A DNA stretch of 64,000 bases, from contig NC_135551.1 in assembly GCF_964340395.1 (NCBI RefSeq), forward strand, positions 26,158,380 to 26,222,379, written 5' to 3'. Position numbers and translations under genes: made by a program. This DNA is from Glandiceps talaboti (lineage: Eukaryota > Hemichordata > Enteropneusta > Spengelidae). Below, piece by piece: positions 23,248 to 36,925 of this stretch (within the stretch, counting starts at the first letter, position 1; every line of letters starts with the position of its first letter). The notes beneath the pieces were generated by a model. That model did no database searches. It was given only the letters and a program-made list of their open reading frames with translations, and had not been told where the DNA came from.

Positions 23248-25359
23248 ATGCTGTCGGGCATCTCCAGAAACCCAGTTAATAATTTTGTTGTTTTTATTGT
23301 ACTGCTTTGCCATATGTCGACACTTTTAAATGCCGTGCATTATCCAAATCTCGATGGTGTTAAATATACTGCACCGGGTGACAAGATTATAGGGGGTCTC
23401 TTCCCCTTGCATGATTACAACGATAGGAGAGAGTGTAAGTCTCTACGAGATCTCGGTACACTGCTAAGAGTGGAGGCAATGGTCTATGCGATCAAAGAGA
23501 TCAATAGAAGGTCAGACATTTTACCGAATATCCAAATTGGATTCGAAATCTACGATACTTGCACGAGAGAACCTACCTCATTAGCTCAAATTCTCCGATT
23601 CTTGCCGAGTAGTTTTTTCGGAAATTCTGAAAAGTGTGAGTGTACGACACAGACAGGTACGTGTAATGAGGGAACACTCTCAGAAGAGCATGTAGACTGC
23701 GTTATCGGTACTGAAATGAGTTTTACCACAATTCCTGCCGCACAGCTGTTAGGCCTATCTAATATATTTCAGATCAGTTACTATGCTACTAGCGACGATC
23801 TCAGTAACAAAGAGCGGTTTCCGTACTTTCTCAGACTAAGCCCACCGGACAAACTGCAAGTACAGACGATGATTGACCTCATGAAATATTTCAACTGGAG
23901 TTTTGTGTCCCTGGTTCATTCAGACGATAATTACGGTAAAAATGGACACAAGGAATTAAAAAATGAAGCTGAAGTCGCTGGTATATGTATCGCAGAGTCT
24001 ATTGAGGTATCCGCTTTTATGACAGCCAAAGACTTCGATGACGTAGTTGAAACCTTGTTACATGCACCCAAAGCCCGCGTTTTGGTCTTGTTCGTACAAG
24101 TTAAGGAAGCTAACGGAGTGCTAGCAGCCATAGAACGGGCGAACGCAACCAACCATTTCATGCTGATAGGCAGCGACGGGTGGGCGGCAAGTATTGATGA
24201 AATAGAACCGCGAAATCGCGAAGTAGCGTCAGGGGTACTTAAAATTAATTTGTATTCAGCAAACTTTTATCCGTTTGAAGACTACTTCAAGACATTGACA
24301 CCTGATACCAATGTGGAAAATCCATGGTTTGAAGAGTTTTGGGCGAATTACTTGAACTGTAGCGACACAGACAACGGCAAATGCTCCGAGGCGTATTCTG
24401 AAGGATTTTCCGGAGACAATTCAGTATCTCTCGTCATCGATTCGGTGTATACCTTTGCTTTAGGATGGGACAACGTAAGACGAAATTTATGCCCAAATAG
24501 TGATCAGCGATGTGAAGAATTCATATCACACAATAACGTTTCACGGATGATGGAATCTTTCCTCTCTCTTCAGTTCGATGGAGCAAGTGGGCCAATAGCC
24601 TTCGACGAAAATGGCGACCTTCTCGGAAAATATGACATTCACACGATAGAGTTAGTTAACGGTGTTTATAATTTAGTAAAAGTTGGTATGTGGGATTCTT
24701 TAGGGGGTGACGACAAACTTATATTCACAGACAACATAGATACATGGTATCACAGATTCCCCAGCAGTGCACCACCCACATCCATCTGCAGTCAACCATG
24801 TGCCCTTGGCGAAATAACCATACCTCGTGAACACAGTTGTTGCTGGGATTGCGTACCGTGTCGTTCGAATGAAATAACGGCAATGAACGCCAGTAAATGT
24901 CAAGAGTGTGAAGCACATATGTGGCCCAATATTGAGCAGAAGAAGTGCAACCCTATCCCTCCTTCGTACATTAAATACGGAGACCCTTGGGCGATCGTGT
25001 TATCAACTTTAGCGGCACTTGGTCTGACTTTTACTTCACTGACACTGGCCGCATTTATTCATTACAACAATCAACAACTGCTGAAGGCAACAAGTAGAGA
25101 ACTCAGCTGTATAATGTTTGTTGGTATCATACTCTCCTACGTTCTAGTGTACAGTTTCATTGCCAAACCAAAAACAATTACGTGCTATATCAACAGACTA
25201 GGTTTTATGATGAGTTTCACACTAACATATGGTCCTCTACTAACCAAGACAAACAGAATTTATCGAATTTTTGATGCCGGCAAGAAGTCGACGAAACGAC
25301 CACAGTTTATAAGTCCTCGATCTCAAGTTGTTATATCGCTCATAATGGGACTTTTTCAG
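23248..25359 (+). CDS. Metabotropic glutamate receptor-like class C GPCR, exon 1 (residues 1-704)
   Basis: A plasma-membrane receptor coupling an extracellular amino-acid-type ligand to G proteins. One 2,112-base exon encodes a signal peptide (about 1-30), a bilobed ligand-binding domain (about 40-505), a nine-cysteine linker (C514, C518, C531, C532, C535, C538, C551, C554, C567), TM1-TM3 (about 582-666) with TKTNRI at 666-671, and half of TM4. It ends phase 0 at TTTTTCAG|GTAGGT. The first ATG of the frame precedes a clear signal peptide. Against mammalian mGluR1 numbering, residues that hold the amino-acid moiety are kept: S158 (S165), T181 (T188), D201 (D208), Y229 (Y236), D310 (D318), plus R74 (R78). 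Side-chain pocket residues differ: G70 (Y74), Q284 (E292), S315 (R323), S392 (K409). NxS/T sites include N216, N299, N370, N430 and N547. With exon 2 the protein is 909 aa, normal for the family. A single exon for the whole ectodomain is unlike vertebrate mGluR genes. Confidence 0.95.
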
Positions 25360-25369
25360 GTAGGTTCAA

Positions 25370-25476
25370 TCGTATGTATGTATGTATGTATGTATGTATG
25401 TATGTATTGTATGTATGTATGTATGTATGTATGTATGTATGTATGTATGTATGTATGTATGTATGTATGTATGTAT
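25370..25476. repeat. (TATG)n microsatellite 10 bp inside the intron
   Basis: Begins 11 bases after the last exonic base and is interrupted once by TATTGTATG. Read-through would add a (MYVC)n tail and stop at 25608. Confidence 0.97.
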
Positions 25477-26159
25477 GAAAGGGTTGAATTTATTTATCAG
25501 GACTGTTCTACTACTCATTACTTTTGCACTCCTATGTATGTGTGTATAAGTCCATTCATCTCTATTTGTCTATATTTTTTCTATCTTCTTAATATAATGT
25601 TCACATAGCATCTTACATCTCACATTCTTCGAGTCGCTATTGCTATATCTATAATAATATTGCTATAACTGACAGATAAGTTATACTCGACTAGCATTAT
25701 GTTATTTTTCTGATTCCCATTACCCTTCAACCGACCTCTGTGCACTTTACTGTTCATGTTGTACATTTTAATTCTTAAACGGGTAATAAAACTCTCTATA
25801 TCGGTCAGGATTAAACGAATATCTCCTGACCTGATACATTGATACTTTGATAGTTAATTTACAACCCGGGATTTACAAACCGTAAGGATGAACAACACTG
25901 TAACACAAAGAACATTAAGGTAAATTCACTGACGAAAATATTGCATGATTACGATGTTAAGACCCAAGCCATGTTTAGTGTATAATTTCACTTCTACGCG
26001 TGTATCCTTTAATTTTAATATCCACTTATACCTGTTAAGCGTTTTATAATAATGTGATGGTAAATTAAATGGTTTGGAGACAGTCTGCCATGGATATAGG
26101 CCAGTAGTTTTATTACATATATCGTATACGGCATCTACACATCTATAGCCAACAATGAT

Positions 26160-26460
26160 TTATATTGATGATATGAATGGATAGGTGGGTAGGTACGTGG
26201 GTGGGTGATTGCGTTGATTGTTTGGGTAGGTAGGTAGGTAGGTAGGTAGGTAGGTAGGTAGGTGGGTGTTAGATTTTAAGTAGTTGGGTGAGTATTTGGA
26301 TGGATTGATAGGTGGGGAGGTAGGTAGGTAGGTAGGTAGGTAGGTAGACATACAGGTAGGTAGGTGGGTGGGTAGGTAGGTGTTTAGATGGGTAGGTAGG
26401 AAGCTATTAGGTAGGTAGATGGATTGGGTGGATGGATGGGTGTACTGATGGGTGGAATGC
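26160..26460. repeat. Degenerate (GGTA)n/(GGAT)n tract
   Basis: Clusters of GGTAGGTAGG with GTGGGTGG and GGATGGATGG variants. The minus-strand open frame across it is repeat-derived (YLPT). Confidence 0.9.
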
Positions 26461-26604
26461 AAGTGAATGCGCTGGATCGGTCGAAACGTATGCACTTAGC
26501 AATGTCTTAGCCAATTCTATATGTTACGCGCATTGTGATATATATAATGTACGTACACGATGATCATACTTTATATTTGCAAGGGTGCGTTCCAAAAGGT
26601 ATTA

Positions 26605-26770
26605 CCATCTCCCTGTGGTGCAGTGGTTAGAGGTTAGGATTAGCAGTTGGGGGGGGGGGGGGTCATAGGTTTGAATCCCAGTGGATTTTTCTGTGACCCG
26701 TCACCCAAACCCAGGGTTTGGATTCTACATACTGGTACCGATTCCCAGCATAAAAACATTATAAATAAGA
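26605..26770 (+). mobile_element. tRNA-derived SINE
   Basis: An RNA polymerase III A box TGGTGCAGTGG (26616-26626) fits TRGYNNARNNG exactly. A B box GGTTTGAATCC (26668-26678) differs from GGTTCGAATCC by one base, at tRNA-like spacing. A G13 run sits between them. A non-tRNA body follows to an A-rich end near 26770. It is an element rather than a tRNA gene because the acceptor stem cannot be folded. Confidence 0.6.
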
Positions 26771-27067
26771 GAAAATATGGAAAGCCAAGTTGACCTTACT
26801 CTGAAGGATTTATATGATAAAGATATACCAAATGCAACACAGCACTGACTTCAGAATTATGAAAAATTTATAAAACGCCTCAGCACTTACTTTTCGGATG
26901 AACGCATAATCACTTTAAAGTATAAATATGAATGACGTAAAGAATTAGTCTATGTTTCAATAATTAAATGTTAAGAAAAGTTATCAGGATTCAAATATGA
27001 CATATATACGAGTATATGAAATGTTATTTTACATACTGAAAACAGACTGTGTATCAACTTGGACTTG

Positions 27068-27068
27068 A

Positions 27069-27105
<37 letters not shown>

Positions 27106-27108
27106 TGC

Positions 27109-27163
<55 letters not shown>

Positions 27164-27234
27164 GATAGAGAGGAAGAGAAGAGAGAAATGAGGAGAGGGA
27201 GAGAGACAGACGGAAACAGAGGGAGACAAAGACT

Positions 27235-27291
<57 letters not shown>

Positions 27292-27297
27292 CGCGCG
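27068..27297. repeat. (GACA)n, purine-rich run, then (GT)n(GC)n
   Basis: (ACAG)n at 27068-27162, an AG-rich stretch to 27230, then about 23 GT and 7 GC dinucleotides ending at 27297. The last part alternates purine and pyrimidine for about 60 bases. Confidence 0.95.
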
Positions 27298-27911
27298 AAT
27301 GTGAACAGTAACCTGCAACACGCTGTAATAAACATTTACATATAGGCATAATATGTTTAGCAAAGAGTTTGCAAAAACCCAAATGTTTACCTTTTCTGAG
27401 TACCAGCTGTGCAAAATTGGATCTTTATAAACCATCTTGTTGTAATATTTGATATGGATTTCATAAATCGTATTTCGAGATTGTGTTTGTTCATGAATCA
27501 TTTAAACTCAGTCTGGTTCTATAAGTGTAGCTAAGGGATACGACATCTCATGAGAGAGGAAAACAGGTGTATCTGCAGTTTTGGAGAGGTTCAATTATGA
27601 GGAAGGTTATCAGATTACCCGATACTTTGGAAAATAGCCTTTACCTGCCGAAGGTGTTGTCTTCCCACTCAATAGAAATGACTATGACAAATCAATACCT
27701 TTTTTGCAAGGAATGAAATTGACCTGTTGGAAATTCGCGATTTTCCCTTGTGTGTAATCGCCTAATCCCTATTCCCAGTCGTTTTACTATAGGTTTCAAT
27801 TGTGTTCACTTCATCCGATCTAGTACGATTTGAAAGGGTTATAAACGTACGAGAAAAAAATACTGACGAGGATTGTAGGATTATTTTCCGCCCAACCCAA
27901 TCCTGCATTCT

Positions 27912-29084
27912 GCCTGTAAACCCACAGACACTTACCTGCCTGTCATAAACCCACAGACACTTACCTGCCTGTCATAAACCCACAGACACTTACCTGCCTG
28001 TCATAAACCCACAGACACTTACCTGCCTGTCATAAACCCACAGACACTTACCTGCCTGTCATAAACCCACAGACACTTACCTGCCTGTCATAAACCCACA
28101 GACACTTACCTGCCTGTCATAAACCCACAGACACTTACCTGCCTGTCATAAACCCACAGACACTTACCTGCCTGTCAAAAACCCACAGACACTTACCTGC
28201 CTGTCAAAAACCCACAGACACTTACCTGCCTGTCATAAACCCACAGACACTTACCTGCCTGTCATAAACCCACAGACACTTACCTGCCTGTCATAAACCC
28301 ACAGACACTTACCTGCCTGTCATAAACCCACAGACACTTACCTGCCTGTCATAAACCCACAGACACTTACCTGCCTGTCATAAACCCACAGACACTTACT
28401 TGCCTGTCATAAACCCACAGACACTTACCTGCCTGTCATAAACCCACAGACACTTACCTGCCTGTCAAAAACCCACAGACACTTACCTGCCTGTCATAAA
28501 CCCACAGACACTTACCTGCCTGTCATAAACCCACAGACACTTACCTGCCTGTCATAAACCCACAGACACTTGCCTGCCTGTCATAAACCCACAGACACTT
28601 ACCTGCCTGTCATAAACCCACAGACACTTACCTGCCTGTCAAAAACCCACAGACACTTACCTGCCTGTCATAAACCCACAGACACTTACCTGCCTGTCAT
28701 AAACCCACAGACACTTACCTGCCTGTCAAAAACCCACAGACACTTACCTGCCTGTCATAAACCCACAGACACTTACCTGCCTGTCATAAACCCACAGACA
28801 CTTACCTGCCTGTCATAAACCCACAGACACTTACCTGCCTGTCATAAACCCACAGACACTTACTTGCCTGTCATAAACCCACAGACACTTACTTGCCTGT
28901 CATAAACCCACAGACACTTACCTGCCTGTCAAAAACCCACAGACACTTACCTGCCTGTCAAAAACCCACAGACACTTACTTGCCTGTCATAAACCCACAG
29001 ACACTTACCTGCCTGTCATAAACCCACAGACACTTACCTGCCTGTCATAAACCCACAGACACTTACCTGCCTGTCATAAACCCA
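27912..29084. repeat. 29-bp minisatellite, about 40 copies
   Basis: Unit CCCACAGACACTTACCTGCC plus TGTCATAAA, repeated every 29 bases with few variants (CAAAAA for CATAAA, TTACTT or TTGCCT for TTACCT). On the minus strand nearly every unit carries GCAGGTAAGTG, a perfect 5' splice-site consensus. No unique spacers. Open frames here are repeat translations. Confidence 0.97.
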
Positions 29085-29239
29085 AAGAATTACCAGAATC
29101 GCCCAGTTCTCTATGAACTGAAGATTAATATGAATAGCGTTCACTCAGGATCGTTAAGTTAACATTCCTCTCTTAGAGAACTTCATAGAGTATCTGTGTA
29201 TAAATATAATCGGTAATACTGTTTGACATTTTCTAATTA

Positions 29240-30110
<871 letters not shown>

Positions 30111-31238
30111 TAAGATAGACACAAACTAAAACTATTGTCTCAACATGTTGATACAACAGTGATAAAGCTATTGAGTGGTTTCATTACAGTCTCAGTAAAG
30201 AGATGCCTTTGAAAACTAGTCTAGTTTATTTTGAACTTGCAGTGCTGTTTTGGGACTTCCAATATGTACGCTATAATTTTGGTCACACGGTGATTAGAAT
30301 CGTACAACAGAGGAACCGCTATCGCCCACTTTGTAATCTAGAACATTGAAGAACAATAGATTTTACGTAAACCGAAGGCTAGATGACCAGTGTTATAAAA
30401 TATGTTTGATTTTATTGTTGTTTGGTCTGTTCCTTTTGTTGTCGCTGTCATGTATATCAAGCAAATTAACAAAAGACGAAGTTCGGAAGATTCTGAAAGG
30501 CTTTCATTTCAATATGATGAAGAGTTCCATGCCGCCAGGTTGTATCTTTACCATACCACTATTTTTTTTTTGAAAGAACCACAAATTGAAACGTTTAATT
30601 AATTTAGAAAAGTGTACCAATCTCATTAATGTGCCATAATCTCCATACGATTTCGGGCATATGTTTATTGATCACATATAGTTACATGCTTCGCCTAATC
30701 ATAGACCCTCCACTGGTCTATGACCTAATAGAATGAGCTGCGATACATTTATATGTGTGTGTACGGTTATCGTAGCTTCACAGCTCCATGACGGAAATAC
30801 TACTTATAAACACACGCCCTTATTTCGCCGTAAGCAAACACATATCACAAACCTACATTAAGTTGTTGAGAAACGTTTTCAGCAGCAGAGTGATTGATGC
30901 ATACAGCAATATATTGGTAATTATTCAAACGTTTAGGGTACTTACTATAAAACTATAATAGGTTTTCTTAACAATATTTATGGAATATCCTGTTTATTTT
31001 ATAAGAACTCGGGTTATTAGTTTGATTAAACCACACACAAAATAGGAAAGTACTTGACCGTTGTAAAATTACGGAAATGTAAATTACTTTCCTTTCCGGA
31101 AAGGCAAAGTGGTGTGGTACACTCAATTAATTGCCATTGAACTTATGGGAAGATTTACAGTTATAAGATTCATAGGCAAAGATTTAATAGCGTCAGAACA
31201 GCATTTTCTTCCATGTTACTTTTTTATTTGTTGTCGTC

Positions 31239-31296
31239 GAAACATACATACATACATACATACATACATACATACATACATACATACATACATACA
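31239..31296. repeat. (CATA)n microsatellite
   Basis: Perfect CATA units in the receptor intron. Confidence 0.95.
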
Positions 31297-32574
31297 TGTC
31301 ATAATTCTGACATCTTGGCAGCATTATCACGGTATAAATACTACAGATTTTGATATGCGTGTCCTTGGTAAACATGGTTTAAATACGTTTTAGCTTATAC
31401 CTACTTGAAAGAATCAATTCCATTTGATCATTTTAGTCGGATAAAGTATTATTTGGTTTCTTAGACTGATTTCAACATACATTTGATAAATTAAGTAAAT
31501 ATATTTTGACAGTTCTTAGTGCTTCGTTTTCCGTTATCTACTACACCGCTCTTGGTCGGGTAGATGTATTAGAGAAACTACCTTGACGGCATACGATGAT
31601 CAAAATAATGGCTTTTTACGTATGGTTTCTATCGATGGATGAAAAAGTAATTGGTGCAAATCATACGAAATTGGATGAACTCTATAGTCATTGCAGTGGT
31701 CTATGGGTGGTTGTTTGGGTGGATGGATAGCTGGATAGATTGATTGATGGAAGGATGGATGGATAGATGGATGGATGGATCAACGGATGGACGAATAGAT
31801 TGATATATACATTTACTATTAAAATGGGACATTAACATTTAGTGAAAAGTTATATAGGTGATAATTAAATGCAATAAGTAGTATAAATCATTAATATAAA
31901 TCATTAAAACATTATACAGGTGAGCTTGTTCTGTGAACTTCTCTTTAACGAGTTGATAACGCTTGTACGTAGTAATACAATAATGAACAGTTTGAATGGA
32001 CAGCCTTGAACATATCTGGCGTCAGAGAAAAGAAAGGAATAAACAATAGTCTTAGATCAGATTATACAATACGAATATGTCTTCTATGTCTTACTTTGAC
32101 AAGGCGTGATATGTTTTGTTTGGAAATTCAACCCCCAAAAAACAATTATGATGAAGTTGTTTCATTAGTAAAATTAATGTTGTTATTTTGAAAAAAATAA
32201 TTGCAAATCCTTTTATTCAGAACCTCGTTCAATTTCCGAAATGTGTTTTTAAACCCTCCCTTCATTATTTATTCAGTGTCTGAATGAGATTATGTACAAT
32301 TTCCTATCTTAACATCAATAGCAGAAAGAAATCGCTGACGCAAACCTTGATATTATTATTACCAATTACGTGTATCATCAACCCAATTTTCTCCTTGAAG
32401 ATTCGTGTGTTTTTATTCAAGAAAACTCTGAAAGCATACTCAAGCTTAGTTTTATTTTTTCAATGAATAACATTTAATGGAATAAGATTATAGTTTTAAC
32501 AACCATCAATTCACATTGTTGTTTTTTTGCAAATTTTAGAAATTAATGTTACATGTATTAAAATAAGGATACAC

Positions 32575-32685
<111 letters not shown>

Positions 32686-33351
32686 TCAACTCCCAGACTA
32701 CCTCAAGTACATTGCACTTCTGAGATGTAAAATGTGTTAGTTGATAACCAATTACTTAGTAGATGTGGTGATATTTACTTTCGAGTCGCGAATAAATAAC
32801 TGTCTCTTAATTCGTTATACTACAAATACACAAACCGAGTCGGTTGCAAACATCGATCGAGACCATTACAAAATTAATAATTCGCCAGCTTTGGCATTCA
32901 TCAAGGGTATACAGCTGGATGTTGTTTTGCAGATGGATTGGTCTGTAGGTTAGTATTCACTCATCGTCGTCGCAAAACAACACACCTGTTTACGGCATTC
33001 TACAAGAAGCCTAACCAAGCTGTATCACCTTAAAATATACCCCATCTTGCGAGAAAATAATTTTTTTATGATATTTCAATATCATTGCATTTATGATCAG
33101 TTGAGTTGAATGTTTTATTATCATACTCCAAGGTAATATTTGGCTTGCTATCACAGTGAATCGGTAAGTCTATCCTAAGGCCTCATTTATCTGTACATTG
33201 CAAAGAAATGTAAACAAATCAACCTAGCTGACCCAATCTATTAGTGGTCTGAGGTTATATGAAGCGAACTGACTTTTTTTTCTAAATTCATTACAATTAT
33301 CACACCTCTTCCTTGTACAGCTCTTTACGAAGAAGCTTACCCAATGTACTA

Positions 33352-33635
33352 TGTTGAGATAGACACCAAAATGATACCACACAAATATCACTTACACAGT
33401 GTGTCAACTCTTTATTTAGTTAATGATATTAACACTGTGTAACAGCATGCACACTGCTACAATTACAATAGACATGGGGTATAGATCGTTTCTTGAAGTT
33501 CAATCAAAATCCATGGTCAGTAGCCAACTGACTGATTCTTTCATACAGTTACTGTTTATATCATTAACTAAATAATGCGTCTACACTGTGTATGTGATGT
33601 TTGTGTGTGTTATCTTTTGTGTGTCTATCTCAACA
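33352..33635. mobile_element. Short MITE with about 85-bp inverted arms (family G)
   Basis: The left end TGTTGAGATAGACACCAAAA pairs with the right end (complement TGTTGAGATAGACACACAAA). Pairing continues through CATCAC-TACACAGTGT and TTTAGTTAATGATAT, leaving about 110 bases in the loop. No convincing target duplication. Confidence 0.75.
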
Positions 33636-35289
33636 CGAAACCTTGAGATCACACTACTGATATTGATAATTCGTCTTCTCCGAAGAGAACCACAAAACCA
33701 CAAACCAATTTACGGCACCGCCTGATCCACACCATCAATGAAATGGCTGGGTTGCATCAGCTAAAAGACGTGTTCCGGCTAGCGAGAATGGTCACACCTG
33801 TAAAATTCATCTTACATGTAACAGGTGTTGCAAAACTGATATCGAATATGACATACATTTTCATCAAATATGAATTTTTACTTTAATGGCAATGTTCCAA
33901 TTATTGTTACAAAAGAAAATATAACCAACCGTGACATTTCATCTCAGTCACATTGGACATGAAACAATTGTTTGACGTACAATGCACAACTGAACTAAAG
34001 TCTGTGAACATTTGCTGTTACTTTGTTCAAGACAATTACTCCAACCTATTCCTAAAAATCAATAAGAAAAATCTAGGGTCACCTTGCAATTTTTGGAATA
34101 GATGCCAAATGATATCAAAATTTAGTCATTTTAGAAACAAATATAATTACTGAAGACCGTGTTAACTGTATGGGAAAATGAAAGATTGGTAATTTCCTTG
34201 GAAACAAGTGCTGTAAATCCCCTAATTACTTTCATTACCTTGAAAGGACAAGGTCCAAGATTTCAAATTCCAATGTTTGGAGAGATTTTAAAAACTTTTG
34301 TTTGATTTAAGCTGGAATAATAGAATTCGGTTCGTGTACTGATTTGGGTCGGTTTACAACATGATAAAGAGAAAATGTTGTTGAAATGATCCAAACATTT
34401 TTTTTCTCCGAGTAATCGTTATCTTTCATTCTGTGCAAAATTTAGTAGAATACGTAATACTCACAAATTCGTAGTTTGCTTTGCTAATCCGCTTACGAAA
34501 GGAGATTACGTTTAGCTGCTTATTTCAATCAAAGCTGCCGCCGTAGCCTCCATCCTAACTAACACTCTGGAGAGTATGAAATGAAAAAAACAAGCACAGT
34601 GCCGAATATCACCTTACCATTTGTTGATCTTGTTTGTAGTATACCAAACACGATTTAGTACGAGGAAAACAGGGAGAGGGTTCGTCATTCTACAAAAACG
34701 CATATCTTCAGTACTAGTGTCACTACTTAGTCATTTGGTGCAAAATAAATGTTAACGTGCGAATGTACAACAGCAATACACTCAAGACTATCTCATATCG
34801 TACCAAGATTAATTGAGCACCACAGAGAATTACGCCATGGATGTATTAGGTCTCCCGAATAAATCCATGATTACACAGAGATGACACGTTCGCCAGCCTT
34901 CTTCCTAGATCAAGATCCAAACATTTCTCCACTCAGATTTTTCTCGAACTAGTCCGGGTCTTGATCTAGTTCTTTTGGAATCTTTTATCAGCCAGGCCCC
35001 CAATGGGAAGATCCGTGTCCGTCTATCCTTATTGGAGTAATTATCAGCATAATTACCCCAAGGTCTATCCATCCGTGGTTAGCCACATCTCTCTCAGGAA
35101 CCCATTCCTCAATTTCAACCAAACCTTGCATACATGTCAAGCACTATATGACACATATGTGTACGTCATTTAATGACCATAATTTAGGTAGAAATACATA
35201 TCTTGCCCCTTACCTAAAAATAGGTTCATACAGTCACCAATTAAGTGTCTACTCCCACTTATCAATAGTAAGCTTTCTAATAAGACCTT

Positions 35290-35990
35290 AACTTTTAACC
35301 TTGACCTCCATCACCAAGGTCAAATACCTGAAAATTGTCTTGCAACTATAATGCATGAACTTGACTATGCAGACACTCTCCAAATAACTACACACATATT
35401 ATCAGTGTAAACGTTTGCTTCATACTTTGAACTTGACCTTCATAATCAAGGTCAAATAGAAAATAGATCCAATACCTTGGAAGTTTTGTACCTAGAGACA
35501 CCACTCAAATGTTTGTTTATATCTGAAGTATAAGCTTTAAGGCAAACACTAAGCTTTGACATTGAACTTTGTATGCACAGTTAAATATAAAATTGTTAAG
35601 TAACTTTGCAATTGTTATGCCTATAGACATTATTTAAGTGCATACACCCACATTGTTAGAGGTAAACTTTCTGTTCAGACCCTTATTTTGACCTTCATCT
35701 TCAAGGTCAAATTGAAATTTGCACAATGACTTCAGTAGTTGTGTTCATAGGGGTGTCATTCAATTGTCTACACCAATATTATCAGAAATGAGCTTTTCGA
35801 TCATATAGAAACCCATGACCTTGACCTCCACATTCAAGGTCAATTAGAAATTTACTCCATATGTTTGAAAAATATCCAAATTCCATGTATAGACACAATT
35901 CAAGGTTATACATCCATACTTTAGAGATGAGCATTCTGTTCATAAACTGACTTTTGACCTTGACCATCAAACGTTAGACTCAAATAGTAA
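35290..35990. repeat. Diverged about 130-bp tandem repeat carrying nuclear-receptor half-sites
   Basis: Six units start near 35295, 35430, 35558, 35685, 35817 and 35953. Most hold a TGACCT...AAGGTCA inverted pair. TCAAGGTCA occurs at 35446-35454, 35701-35709 and 35834-35842, and CCAAGGTCA at 35314-35322. TGACCTTGACC occurs on the other side at about 35817 and 35953. Confidence 0.75.
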
Positions 35991-36682
35991 TTTGCTAGAT
36001 AATGTTGGAAGTTTATTTCATCTAGACAGCATTTAACCGCTTCTAGTAAGACTGGCCTAGTCTCAGATTGTACAGTGGATGTTCGATATCTCCTGCAGTT
36101 TGTCTGAGTCAATTAACACCACTTTATGTTATGATTAGACGTTGCTATGAATTGATATTATGAGCTTTAAGCAAATTGTATGACCGCATCCTACTGTAGA
36201 TGCTAATTTAAGCGCATTGGTGTTGGGGGCTGTGATGTCGACGAAGCCTTGTTGTATTAAACGTTACTTTTAAAGGCGTGCCCACATAGCATTGTATAGT
36301 TTCTAGTCGTAGACAATTATGTCATTATCTTCTTTATGATGATGTCATCAGGCTATTTAACATAATCAACGTAATGGGGTCGTCAGCAGCATTCTAATAA
36401 CACCATATTAAAACTGGGATAGAGTTGCACAGCTGGGTAGTCACCAATACTCGTAAACAACGGGGTCACGTTCTTTCATTAATCTACTTGGTGACAAGGC
36501 AGTGACGTTAATTTACATTTATAATCTATCACAATATATCAATGCCTCGTTTTCTCACCAATCAACCGATCGCGATCAGAACAATGGATAAAACTATTTG
36601 TCTAGTGGCTTGATTTTATTAGTGAATAAACATAGTATTCCTACGTCAGCACCACTAGTACCCTCAATGTCGGCTTCGACAT

Positions 36683-36925
36683 CACCCATATTTATCAGAT
36701 TGCGAACATACTGCCCATTTCATGTTACCGTTCACCGGCTGACAAACCACGCATATACCAATAACGAACTGCACATCATAGACAAGATAGACTTTAAGAT
36801 AGCGATATTGAATGAATACGGATTTCTTGCTACATGTTGTCTACATGAACTAACATGCCCCAATGAGGATGACATCAAATGCAGACATCAAAACATTGGC
36901 GCCTGGGTGTCTGTCTTGTTGCTCT
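36683..36925. mobile_element. MITE family A, copy 4 (partial)
   Basis: Contains CCCATTTCATGTTACCGTTC, ACCAATAACGAACTG, TTTCTTGCTACATGTTGTCT, ACATGAACTAACATGCC and GACATCAAAACATTGGCGCC, in the order of the other copies. The right end is missing. Confidence 0.6.

Noticed and set aside
26605-26770. Functional tRNA gene
   Set aside because: A and B boxes are present, but the acceptor and anticodon stems cannot be formed and a G run breaks the anticodon arm. A SINE is the better reading.
28570-28818. 82-codon frame with HKPTDTYLPVINPQTLTCLS repeats
   Set aside because: Translation of the 29-bp minisatellite. The unit is not a multiple of three, so the peptide cycles through all frames.
30402-30602. 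Frame with a membrane-like segment and KQINKRRSSEDSERLSFQYD
   Set aside because: It looks like a helix with a cytosolic tail, but stops lie just upstream, splice sites are weak and no family fits. Kept as unproven.
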